The notes under the pieces are model-generated. The model was given only the letters and a program-made list of their open reading frames with translations, had not been told where the DNA came from and ran no database searches. A DNA stretch of 63,338 nt from Streptococcus ovis DSM 16829. GTDB lineage: Bacteria > Bacillota > Bacilli > Lactobacillales > Streptococcaceae. Both the position numbers and the translations under genes were made by a program. The stretch is from the NCBI RefSeq assembly GCF_000380125.1, contig NZ_KB904581.1:116382-179719 (forward strand). Reading direction: 5' to 3'. Of this stretch, positions 53,950 to 62,246 are shown in pieces; position 1 is the stretch's first letter; every line of letters starts with the position of its first letter.

Positions 53950-54582
53950 TTATTCTCCTTCTGTATTTTGAGCGATAATAGGTTGATTAAGCGTTGGAAT
54001 TCCTGCTTGTTGGTCAGCTGAGAGAGTATCAACGATTAGGATAGGTTCTATTTGACTAATCAAATATTTCTCACCTTGTTTAATGTAGTGAATACGTAGG
54101 GTACTACTTGATAATACGTCGGTTTGTGCATTGGTGTAATCATACTTCTTCTGAAGTTGGGTCTGAGTGTAGCTTACCTGAGCTAAAACCACCTTGTTTT
54201 CTTTGTCAAGATAAATCGTGGATGACTTTAACTTTGTATCCACCACATACCCCTTATAAGTCTTGACAGAAGGTTCCTCTTCAGATTGAACTTCTTTCTG
54301 GTAAGCTGCTTCTGTCATATAAGGAAGATAACGATTTCTATTCTCTCCCAGATCCTTCTTGGTAAAGTAGGCTGAAAGAAAATCCTTGACGTAGGCTGAT
54401 GTCAGCTCGCCACCTTCAACCTTCTTAATCCGTTCTGTCTTGGGAGTGGTTTTCTTAGTGTATTTTTGGGGTTTCGCACTAGCCAGGCCAACCCAAAAGA
54501 CTGTACCTAGAACCAGGACAGTCGCCAGGGCAAGCCCTGCTAACTTTAAAAGCTTTAATTTTTCTGTGTCAATCATTTTCAT
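53950..54582 (-). CDS. VirB8-like transfer protein, second of tandem pair
   Basis: 210 residues with one N-terminal membrane helix (LLKLAGLALATVLVLGTVFW) and an extracellular NTF2-like domain. It is a paralogue of the gene before it: both share AY.TKKDLGENRNRY followed by a YKGY.VD stretch and an I.Y...G..Y.IS ending. The start is the ATG just past the upstream stop; a longer frame overlaps the previous gene. Likely part of the mating channel, by analogy with VirB8. Confidence 0.78.
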   Translation of the reverse strand: MKMIDTEKLKLLKLAGLALATVLVLGTVFWVGLASAKPQKYTKKTTPKTERIKKVEGGELTSAYVKDFLSAYFTKKDLGENRNRYLPYMTEAAYQKEVQSEEEPSVKTYKGYVVDTKLKSSTIYLDKENKVVLAQVSYTQTQLQKKYDYTNAQTDVLSSSTLRIHYIKQGEKYLISQIEPILIVDTLSADQQAGIPTLNQPIIAQNTEGE

Positions 54583-54598
54583 AGAATCTTTCTTCTCC

Positions 54599-55210
54599 TT
54601 AATCTTTTGATGCCGTTGGAATATCACCTCCAGCACTGCCTGGAGGTAGTGTTTGAAGATCTGTTAAGCCAACTTCCTTAAAGCTAGATATCCGATAGGT
54701 ATCCCCGTCTTTCACATAATCAATCTGTAACATCCCTTCACGTTTAACATTCCTAGCCGCATTCTCATAGTCATTCGGCTTCACCAATAAGGTGCTGGTA
54801 TAGGAAACTTCTACTAAGGCAGCATTCTTTTCCGTATTTAAGTAGATTTCTGAAGACTGGTAGATGAAATCTACCATATAACCTTTATAGGCTTGTGTAG
54901 CTGGTGCTTCTTCCCTATCCACTTCTGTTTGATAGGCCGTATCCGTCATAAAAACCTTATAACGGTTTCTATTCTCTCCCAGATCCTTCTTCGTGTAATA
55001 AGCCACTAGAAATTCTTCAATAAGTTCTTTTGTCACGTACCCATTTTCAGATTCCGTATCTTGTTTTTCCTGTTGGATAGGTGTTGCTTTCTGAGAGACT
55101 GTAGCAGGTTTTAACACTCCCCCTAACCAAAAACTCAAAACCAGAGAAAGGAAGGCAGTCACTGCCACACCTGCCTTCTTAAGGTTATTCCATTTGTCAA
55201 TATCAATCAT
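54599..55210 (-). CDS. VirB8-like transfer protein, first of tandem pair
   Basis: 203 residues with an N-terminal membrane helix (AGVAVTAFLSLVLSFWLGG, about 12-30) and an NTF2-like extracellular domain that shares motifs with its neighbour (TKKDLGENRNRYKVFMTDTA). It lies 16 bases after the wall-hydrolase gene. Duplicate VirB8-like genes suggest a hetero-oligomeric channel ring. Confidence 0.78.
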   Translation of the reverse strand: MIDIDKWNNLKKAGVAVTAFLSLVLSFWLGGVLKPATVSQKATPIQQEKQDTESENGYVTKELIEEFLVAYYTKKDLGENRNRYKVFMTDTAYQTEVDREEAPATQAYKGYMVDFIYQSSEIYLNTEKNAALVEVSYTSTLLVKPNDYENAARNVKREGMLQIDYVKDGDTYRISSFKEVGLTDLQTLPPGSAGGDIPTASKD

Positions 55211-55226
55211 TTTCTTCTCCTTAAGG

Positions 55227-57908
55227 TTATGGTATCAGCACTTCGTCCTGTACCAAGGTTCCATTTGTCTTAAATAAAAAGCTTGGGTCAACATCGTTGG
55301 CATAAGTTCCATAGTAGTAGGAAAAATGTACGTGGGGAACACCTGCAGTTCCTGTATCCCCTAAAACAGCTATCTGATCTCCCTTTTCTACTCGTTTGCC
55401 TATTGGAAGAGACGGTGGGTATTTCAAATGTCCATAATAGGTATAACCGCCTAGATCCGTTTTAATCACGAGAAAGTTCCCCCACTGAGTTGGCCCTCCT
55501 GCACTGGTGACAGTTCCTCCCACTACCGCAAAGACAGGAATATCATTTGCATAGATCACGGAACTATTGTAATTCGCTCTCTTGGCAACTAAATCTACCC
55601 CGTCATGATAACCTTTAGGATACATCCAAGCCCCTGCTCCTTGACTCCATGGAGTTCTACCGTAGGGTTGGATAACGATATAGGGTTCGTTAAACATATG
55701 GCCACCCCGTCCTTTTTGACCACCGTTTTTATTATTCTTCAGGAAAGTTAGCCATTGCTTGGCAGAAGCTGTCCGTTGAGGTAATTTGTCACCAGGATTG
55801 CCTTCCCATTGGACTAAAAACGTATAGGTGAGATCTTCGACTGAAGCATCTGAAGTCAAGATTTCTCGAACCTTCTTTCTATACCAGGGGGCATCCCCAT
55901 TCAACATAAAGTCAAGTTGTAATTCTAGGTCATACCATTTTTTATTCTTTGACTTGGCATAGTTTAATAACATGGTATGTCTGGTAGAGCCGTCAGCAGT
56001 ATCTGTCCACTGCCCCAAACCAATTCCACGATGAAGGATATTGGGATAACGGCCATTATAGATTGTTGGACCATTCATTGATAACCACATCGGATTGTCC
56101 CAGGAGTTAGTAGAAGCTCCAATAGGAGGATTCAGGTAATCTCCTTCCGCCCGTTTGGCCTTGATACCACTTTCCACATCCCAGTTACCTAGTATCGATG
56201 ACAGACCAGTTAACTTCATACCAGGAACATTTTTCTTGAGGTACTCATGGATAAACTGCACTGTTTGAGCTTTATCCCCATCTACCGAACTAGATAGGAC
56301 AAAGGTTTCTTGTTGGTAGGTAACTTTCTCAAAGTAAAAACCAACGTTAAGGTAGGTCCATTTTTTCTTTTTGGTCTTATTATCAACGCTTTCCACTTTT
56401 TGGTAGAATATCTCTTGTCCGCCATCTGTTGAAACCGTACCCAACTTGTCCCCTTCAGCAATTTTATTTCCTGAAACCTGTTGGATCTCCCCAACATTTT
56501 TCAACGTTAAAATCGTCTCATCCGTCTTAATCAGTATATCCTTGTCCTTAGTGACTTCTAGTATTCCTGACATGGGGGCATAGATGGGTTTACCACGTTC
56601 TATTTGAAAGGTGGTACCATTGTAAACTTCCGTCTTTGACGTGTAGCCAAAACGTTTTTGAATCACCAAAGGCTCTTGATAAACCTTCTCGTTTTCTTTA
56701 TAAAATGGATTTTCTAATTCCTGATAAGCAGGGTATTTCCCCACTTCTTTGGATAAGTCGAGTAGCTCCTTGTACTCCTCTAACTCATCTCTATCCAGTT
56801 TTGCCCATTTCAACGTTGAAGAGGAACCGTAAAGATCCGACATGGTTTTTAGATCATTGATATCCCTGTTTAGGTGATTCCAAAGATCATTCAAGGCATC
56901 CGAATAGTGGTTAAAACCGAAAGTCCCAGATAAGGCACCACCTCTTCCATCCTTCCAGTTGCTTTCAGGTCTCCACTCACTTCCATAACGGTAGTTCATA
57001 AAGAAGAGGATATCATCGATGTTGGTCCAATATTCCACTTTGTCGTTGGATTTTTCTCGGTCTCGTTTACTGATATGAAGCCAGGATTGGTTGAGGTCAA
57101 ATTCATTTTGTTGGACAGGACCACTGCCTCCCAAAACCCCCATAAAAAGGGCCATTACACCAAAGATAAGAAACATGAGAAAATAGGACTTAATGGCCAA
57201 CGGATTAGCTAAGATGGAGCGTAAGGGCTTGGTAGCAACCTTTAACACCCTACCTGTTCCTCTAGTTACTCGTCCAGCTCTTGTTTGAGCCATTCTTTGC
57301 CCGGCAGCACGGATTTTTCTAGTTAACTTCCCTTCCCAAGAAAATTCTTTCGGAGTTCTGGTAAAGCCACGACCACGGGTGAAGTTATAAACTCGGTTCA
57401 ATTGACCATAGCTGTGTTTAATGGTGTATTTGCCCAACTTCCCACCAGCTTCTATAGCACGTTTAGACGCGTTTTTCTGGTAGTGGAATTGGCGAATGTC
57501 CTGCCTTGCTTTGACAATATCATCTAAAATATCATTGTCTCGTGTTTCTTTTTCCACTTCCTGCCTGAGTTTCATTCGAGCGCCTTGTTTGGCTCGCCTC
57601 TTCAAACGATTAGGAATATAGGTATCATCTGCCTTTTTAGCCCGTTTATAGATCGTTTTAGCGATTTGTTTCTCCAGCCTAGCCTTGTCCTTCTGTTGCT
57701 TAAAGAAGAGGGCTCTAGCGGTCAGGTGTGGACCTTGATGGCGGATATAGTCCTTTTTGGCTAGGCGGTAATTTTTCTTAGCGGTTTTGAAGGCCACCTT
57801 AGAATCTAAGCGGGCTTCCTTCGCCACCTTCTGTTGATTGGCATGAGTAGCGTCTTTCATGCCTTTTCGCTTCTGCTGTCGGGCTTGTTTGGGGTCAGTC
57901 TTGTACAA
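55227..57908 (-). CDS. Conjugation wall hydrolase: lysozyme-like plus M23 peptidase
   Basis: 893 residues. The first 240 are very basic and cytoplasmic; one membrane helix lies near 242-262 (SYFLMFLIFGVMALFMGVLG). About residues 560-720 form a tail-lysozyme domain (GNWDVESGIKAKRAEG, GIGLGQWTD), and about 770-870 an M23 endopeptidase (YHDGVDLVAK and HVHFSYYYG holding His and Asp ligands). It opens the wall for the mating channel, as VirB1-like proteins do. The start is TTG, after GAGGTGG. Confidence 0.87.
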   Translation of the reverse strand: MYKTDPKQARQQKRKGMKDATHANQQKVAKEARLDSKVAFKTAKKNYRLAKKDYIRHQGPHLTARALFFKQQKDKARLEKQIAKTIYKRAKKADDTYIPNRLKRRAKQGARMKLRQEVEKETRDNDILDDIVKARQDIRQFHYQKNASKRAIEAGGKLGKYTIKHSYGQLNRVYNFTRGRGFTRTPKEFSWEGKLTRKIRAAGQRMAQTRAGRVTRGTGRVLKVATKPLRSILANPLAIKSYFLMFLIFGVMALFMGVLGGSGPVQQNEFDLNQSWLHISKRDREKSNDKVEYWTNIDDILFFMNYRYGSEWRPESNWKDGRGGALSGTFGFNHYSDALNDLWNHLNRDINDLKTMSDLYGSSSTLKWAKLDRDELEEYKELLDLSKEVGKYPAYQELENPFYKENEKVYQEPLVIQKRFGYTSKTEVYNGTTFQIERGKPIYAPMSGILEVTKDKDILIKTDETILTLKNVGEIQQVSGNKIAEGDKLGTVSTDGGQEIFYQKVESVDNKTKKKKWTYLNVGFYFEKVTYQQETFVLSSSVDGDKAQTVQFIHEYLKKNVPGMKLTGLSSILGNWDVESGIKAKRAEGDYLNPPIGASTNSWDNPMWLSMNGPTIYNGRYPNILHRGIGLGQWTDTADGSTRHTMLLNYAKSKNKKWYDLELQLDFMLNGDAPWYRKKVREILTSDASVEDLTYTFLVQWEGNPGDKLPQRTASAKQWLTFLKNNKNGGQKGRGGHMFNEPYIVIQPYGRTPWSQGAGAWMYPKGYHDGVDLVAKRANYNSSVIYANDIPVFAVVGGTVTSAGGPTQWGNFLVIKTDLGGYTYYGHLKYPPSLPIGKRVEKGDQIAVLGDTGTAGVPHVHFSYYYGTYANDVDPSFLFKTNGTLVQDEVLIP

Positions 57909-57937
57909 AACTCACCACCTCGCTTTCTGTTTGTCGT

Positions 57938-60292
57938 CTAGCCATCCGTTGCGACCAACTGATAGAGCTTGGTATCTTTAGGGATGGGATTTTCAAAGGG
58001 AACAATGGTATCCCCTGCCACGATAAGCCCTGTTCCCTTGGCTTTAGGCCGTAAGACAAAACGCTCCAGGGAAGGAGTCAGAGGAGTTACTTGTGACAAG
58101 GCTTCTAAGTCTGTCCGCTTGAGCTTGAGGAGAACTAAAAACTCACAGTTGGAAACCAATTTCCTTCCTTCTTCAGTCGATAAAACCGTCTCCGGATTTT
58201 GTGTAATCCCTGTAGGAAGAGCCCCGTATTTTCGAATACGGGAGTACAGTTCTGTAAAAAAAGTGGCCTGGAGCTTGTTTTTGAAGTAGAGCTGTAGCTC
58301 ATCAAAATAGAGCCAAGTTGTAGTCTTGCCCTGATGGTTGACTACCTGGTTCCAGATATAATCCTGAATCACCAAGAGGGCAAAGGGTTTGAGTTTCCCG
58401 TTCAATTGCTTTAGGTTAAAGATGATGAAGCGGTTATCCATATTAACGTTGGTTGGATGGGCGAAAATGTCATTAGAACCCATGGTATAGGGTTCTGCCT
58501 TGAGAGCTAAGGCTTGAGCGATGTCCTCCGGTTGTGCTTCTAGGACACGTTGCCAATCCTTAAAGGTAGGGTGCGAATACTCCTCATAGGTCTTTCTGGT
58601 CACACGATCAATCATGGCAAACTCATCGTCAGAGACTTCAGAGAAGATATTCTCAAAGAGGGTGGAGAGAAGGTTTGCCTTTTGGCCAATCGGGTCACTA
58701 TCTTCTGCCTGGAGTTTTTCCCTATCTGGCAAGTCTAGGAGGTTGAAGTGATGGGGTGACCCTGGGGCAATCGTAATCACTTCAGCGTTAAATTCTCGTC
58801 CAATATCAGTGTACTCCGCTTCAGGATCGACAATAATGATCTGGTCTTCTGTGTAGCGTAAGAGGGTTGGGATAATCTCTCCGCCCTTAGCCAGAACTGA
58901 TTTCCCAGAGCCAGAAATGCCAAAGATACAGCCTGATCCCGTGTTTAAGTCCTTCTTTCTATCCACAGTGATGGCGTTCTTAGAAAGCTGATTTTGGCCA
59001 TAATAAACGGCACGTGGGCTAGAAGACCGTAAATCAACGTTGGTAAAGGGTACCTGGGTTGCTAGGTTACTGGTGGTCATATCTCGCATAAAACGGCGTT
59101 TGACATTGATAAAAGGCAGGCCAATCGGAAGAATGGTATTGAGGGCTTCCTCCTGATAGAGGTAACACTTATCTAGCTCCACCGTGTTCTTACGGACGGA
59201 ACGCTGCACCTGTTCGGTATGGTTTTTCAACTCTTCTAGGTTGTCTGCCACTAGGTAAATAGCCATAACACCTGAAAACATCTTCTGATCGTTTTCCTGA
59301 AGCTCCTCTGTCCATTTTTCAGTTTCCTTATTGGTTTCAATGGCTTTTCCTCCGACCGCTAGATCACTCCCATAGCCTTCTCTAGCAGCAGCCTTCTGGC
59401 TTTTAATCATCTCACGTCGGACGCTGGATTTGACTGTCTTAATTTTCTTTAAGGCATCTGCCGTATCATAGGCCTTGGCGTGAAGGCTAATGGCTAACTC
59501 AATTCCTGTGTCCAGAATGTTTTTGATGAGCTTGTCATTCAAGAAGGTTGGGTACTGCTTCACATAAAGAACCCTGGCATAGCTATCGTCAATCCGCATA
59601 TAGTCCTTATCAAACTTCAGGTAGGACGGGGCAATAAAATCTCTGGTAGATAAACCAGAGAGAGCAATGTCTTCGTAGGTGAAGTCAAGAAAAGCTTCAC
59701 GACGCAAGAGTTTACGAAAGACCAGTAGCCGTTCTAGACCATCCATCTCCTTGAAAGAAATCCCAAGACCACTGTACTGACTCTCAATAATATTTGCGGT
59801 ATCATCTAGGATTCGTCTAGCCTGATGATCCTGGTCAGCCCTGGTTGTGATGGTCAAGTACTTCTCCACCTTAAAGGTGTTTTGTTCCTGGGAGAATCGG
59901 TCCTTAATCATGGCGTTGTATTCCTTGCGATAGTCATCATAACCATCTTGAGCGAGGTCATAACGAATAGCAGCCAAGCTATTGCTTTCCACCCTCCTGT
60001 TCACTATCAGCAGCTGCATATCATTGTCAATGTCCAGAGAATTGAAAATATCTGCATTGGTTTCGATCACGTCTATTCGTTCGTCATCGGTTGCGGTAAT
60101 GTAGCTAGTATCTCCCAAGAGGTAGGTTTTGGAATAAGTATCATTTGTGATGGTCATAAGCCCATCAGGTGTTAGAGTTTGGTAGTTCAAGCTGTTTTGT
60201 GTAGAAGCGGTCAGGGTTCGTCTCAACCGCTTGGCTTTTTCTTTTTCTGCTTTAGAGATTTTCGGGGTTTGTTTTCGGCCGAATAAAGTCAT
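57938..60292 (-). CDS. VirB4-type conjugation ATPase
   Basis: Cytoplasmic ATPase of 784 residues powering the type IV channel. Walker A is FGISGSGKSVLAKGG near residue 460, Walker B TTWLYFDELQLYF near 660, and TGITQNPETVL follows. No membrane helix of its own; it would bind PrgI at the membrane. Its start lies inside the preceding prgI gene (41-base overlap). Confidence 0.93.
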   Translation of the reverse strand: MTLFGRKQTPKISKAEKEKAKRLRRTLTASTQNSLNYQTLTPDGLMTITNDTYSKTYLLGDTSYITATDDERIDVIETNADIFNSLDIDNDMQLLIVNRRVESNSLAAIRYDLAQDGYDDYRKEYNAMIKDRFSQEQNTFKVEKYLTITTRADQDHQARRILDDTANIIESQYSGLGISFKEMDGLERLLVFRKLLRREAFLDFTYEDIALSGLSTRDFIAPSYLKFDKDYMRIDDSYARVLYVKQYPTFLNDKLIKNILDTGIELAISLHAKAYDTADALKKIKTVKSSVRREMIKSQKAAAREGYGSDLAVGGKAIETNKETEKWTEELQENDQKMFSGVMAIYLVADNLEELKNHTEQVQRSVRKNTVELDKCYLYQEEALNTILPIGLPFINVKRRFMRDMTTSNLATQVPFTNVDLRSSSPRAVYYGQNQLSKNAITVDRKKDLNTGSGCIFGISGSGKSVLAKGGEIIPTLLRYTEDQIIIVDPEAEYTDIGREFNAEVITIAPGSPHHFNLLDLPDREKLQAEDSDPIGQKANLLSTLFENIFSEVSDDEFAMIDRVTRKTYEEYSHPTFKDWQRVLEAQPEDIAQALALKAEPYTMGSNDIFAHPTNVNMDNRFIIFNLKQLNGKLKPFALLVIQDYIWNQVVNHQGKTTTWLYFDELQLYFKNKLQATFFTELYSRIRKYGALPTGITQNPETVLSTEEGRKLVSNCEFLVLLKLKRTDLEALSQVTPLTPSLERFVLRPKAKGTGLIVAGDTIVPFENPIPKDTKLYQLVATDG

Positions 60293-60599
60293 TTCTCGTA
60301 TAGTCCTTCCTGTTATAGTCTGTTTGATACGTTCGTTCTTGTTTGGTCAAGAGAAAACGCAATTCATCTTTAATCTTTTCATCGATATGGCACCCAAAAA
60401 TAACAAAAGGCACTAGTACCAAAAGACTAACGCCATAAAGAATGATGTCGGGTATTTGAAACCAAAAAAGGACCGAGGTCACAAGTACCGTCAGTCCTAT
60501 GCCAAAGAGGAGCACCAGCTGCCTAAAGGTAATATAGCCAATAATAGGCCGCTCGTAGCTATCCAAGGCTTTTAGAAATTCACTGCCTAAACGTGTCAT
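60252..60599 (-). CDS. PrgI/VirB3-like membrane protein
   Basis: 115 residues with two adjacent membrane helices (about 26-45 and 48-70), matching the PrgI family that pairs with VirB4 in Gram-positive elements. TFRQLVLLFGIGLTVLVTS is the typical first helix. It overlaps VirB4 by 41 bases and starts 12 bases after the VirB6-like gene. Confidence 0.88.
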   Translation of the reverse strand: MTRLGSEFLKALDSYERPIIGYITFRQLVLLFGIGLTVLVTSVLFWFQIPDIILYGVSLLVLVPFVIFGCHIDEKIKDELRFLLTKQERTYQTDYNRKDYTRNDFIRPKTNPENL

Positions 60600-60611
60600 A
60601 AGTCTCCTTTC

Positions 60612-61361
60612 TTAATTCACCTGCATAATATTCTTGGCCATGCGTTGGGTACCAAAGAGCATGATGATATAAATAATCCCCTTGGCAATGGCCATTAGGG
60701 CACTGGTCCAGGCTCCAGTCTTTGCGACGGTTAATAGGTCATTGGTCACAATAGCTGGATAAAGCATGATAACTACCACTAGGATGAGCCCCTGCAGGAC
60801 GGCTGCAATGTAGAGCTTGAAAAAGCCAAAGCAGATTGGACGTAGGCTCTCCATCATGTAACAAGCCACGACAATCTTTCCAATCCCCTTGTAGGTATAA
60901 AGGGTAAAGGATCGCAAGAGGATGAGCAACTTAGTTGAGATTTGACCGATAAAGTCAACAACGTGGTATACGAACTGAAGCATTGCTTTCGCAGCCCAAT
61001 TTAGATTTTTAACACTGAATTCTATATCAGTGTTGACTTCTTTTATTCCCAATTTAGCAACCATCTTGATAACGACATTAAAGAGCCAAGAGAGGCTATC
61101 AAAAAACTCATCCAAGTAGAGGATGAGAAAGAGGGCGATACTATATTTCAGGATTTCCTCAATCCAAAGTTGGAGGGACAGTTCTCCACCGTTACTTTTA
61201 AGCTGCTGGTTCCAGTTGAGCATGTTCATGCCCATAAAGAGTAAGAGCAGTAAAATAGCCACCTTTTCCATAGATCCTGAGACCGTCTCCATCAGCTGGT
61301 AGGCTGTAGGGTTATAGTCCTTGAGGCTCATGGTCAGCTGACTTAATGTGGATTGATCCAT
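60612..61361 (-). CDS. VirB6/TrbL-like channel protein
   Basis: Polytopic membrane protein of 249 residues with five or six helices (about 30-50, 70-90, 125-145, 175-215 and 225-245), the profile of VirB6/TrbL proteins in ICEs. The AAAGGAGG site is 8 bases before this ATG; a GTG three codons upstream is less well placed. Part of the channel with PrgI and VirB4. Confidence 0.85.
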   Translation of the reverse strand: MDQSTLSQLTMSLKDYNPTAYQLMETVSGSMEKVAILLLLLFMGMNMLNWNQQLKSNGGELSLQLWIEEILKYSIALFLILYLDEFFDSLSWLFNVVIKMVAKLGIKEVNTDIEFSVKNLNWAAKAMLQFVYHVVDFIGQISTKLLILLRSFTLYTYKGIGKIVVACYMMESLRPICFGFFKLYIAAVLQGLILVVVIMLYPAIVTNDLLTVAKTGAWTSALMAIAKGIIYIIMLFGTQRMAKNIMQVN

Positions 61362-61385
61362 AAGGTCCACCTCCTTTGTCTCAGC

Positions 61386-61610
61386 TTACCCAATGGCTTG
61401 AAGTCCAGCAGCCATAGCTGAAAAGAGAGTTTTTAGTACTGTCCCAAGGAGCGCACCTAAAACAATACTCTGGATGCCTTTGTCCTTCTTATCGTCTAGC
61501 TCTCGACGAATGCCGATAAATAGGTCCCAGGCTCCCCAGGCAACCCAACCAAGGCCAACCAGGCCACCGATATTACCAATTTGATTGATAAAGTTTACAA
61601 CTGCTTGCAT
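61386..61610 (-). CDS. Small two-helix protein, VirB2/pilin-like
   Basis: 74 residues with two hydrophobic segments (about 10-30 and 45-70) and a short charged loop between. Position just before VirB6 and size match VirB2/PrgF-type or Maff2-like subunits of Gram-positive conjugation systems. Possibly the cell-envelope subunit; no signal peptidase site was confirmed. Confidence 0.72.
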   Translation of the reverse strand: MQAVVNFINQIGNIGGLVGLGWVAWGAWDLFIGIRRELDDKKDKGIQSIVLGALLGTVLKTLFSAMAAGLQAIG

Positions 61611-61632
61611 ATTTGATTTCTCACTTTCTTTT

Positions 61633-61670
61633 CTAAAAAATGAAAGACACTAAGAAAAATCTCAGTGTCT
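61633..61670 (-). terminator. Terminator-like hairpin inside transfer operon
   Basis: Minus strand AGACACT / AGTGTCT stem (61670-61664 and 61651-61645), 12-base loop, then TTCATTTTTTAG. It lies between the 165-residue membrane gene and the pilin-like gene, so may attenuate the transfer operon. Confidence 0.6.
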
Positions 61671-61695
61671 CTGTGCTATAGGGGAATAATGAGGC

Positions 61696-62193
61696 TTAAA
61701 CCTCGTTTGGATGGAGGGTTAGAGAGAGGGCGGTAATGACCGCTAAAACAACGATAATAGTCGTTTCCCACCAGTAATGAATTGGAACACCGTGTGGGAA
61801 TACAAAATCTGTCATCATATTGTTAAACCATTCTGGTGCTGGGATATCCTTTTGAATTAGAAAAGCATATCCTGCTATTCCAAAACCCAGAATAAAGTAA
61901 GAAACTACCTTAAATACAAACCAGCCAATGGCTGTGACGAGCAGGCTCTTCAGCAGGTTAAAAATAAAGAGGAGAATCATCAAGGGTGTTGTGACCATAA
62001 GGACAGCTGCTCTCATGATCAGCCCAGGAAGGTTCTTAAGACCCGCTAGAAGGGCTTTTCTAACCCGCTTGAGTCCATTTCTCCACTTGCTTTCTTTAGG
62101 GGCTTGTGGAGCCTTTGAAGTAGTTTTTTGTGGGGTATAGTACTTATAGCCACTCTTTGTCACGTGTGCGTTCATTTTCTTATCCTCTCTCAT
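61696..62193 (-). CDS. Membrane protein of the transfer operon, 165 residues
   Basis: N-terminal basic region of about 50 residues then three hydrophobic helices (about 58-80, 92-118 and 140-158). No family recognised. Two starts are possible, at 62193 and 62175, each with a GAG-rich site. It lies first after the promoter at 62221-62226 and before the pilin-like gene, so it is probably part of the mating apparatus. Confidence 0.75.
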   Translation of the reverse strand: MREDKKMNAHVTKSGYKYYTPQKTTSKAPQAPKESKWRNGLKRVRKALLAGLKNLPGLIMRAAVLMVTTPLMILLFIFNLLKSLLVTAIGWFVFKVVSYFILGFGIAGYAFLIQKDIPAPEWFNNMMTDFVFPHGVPIHYWWETTIIVVLAVITALSLTLHPNEV

Positions 62194-62214
62194 CTCTATC
62201 CCCTCTCATTTGTT

Positions 62215-62236
62215 GGCTTTATTATATCATAAAGCC
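62215..62236 (-). promoter_or_regulatory. Transfer-operon promoter set inside a palindrome
   Basis: Minus strand TGA-TATAAT (-10 at 62226-62221, extended) lies within a perfect dyad GGCTTTAT / ATAAAGCC (62215-62222 and 62229-62236). A further 16-bp palindrome GGAAAACTAGTTTTCC (62241-62256) holds the stop of the adhesin gene. A repressor dimer on the first dyad would block this promoter. Confidence 0.6.
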
Positions 62237-62246
62237 AGGGGGAAAA

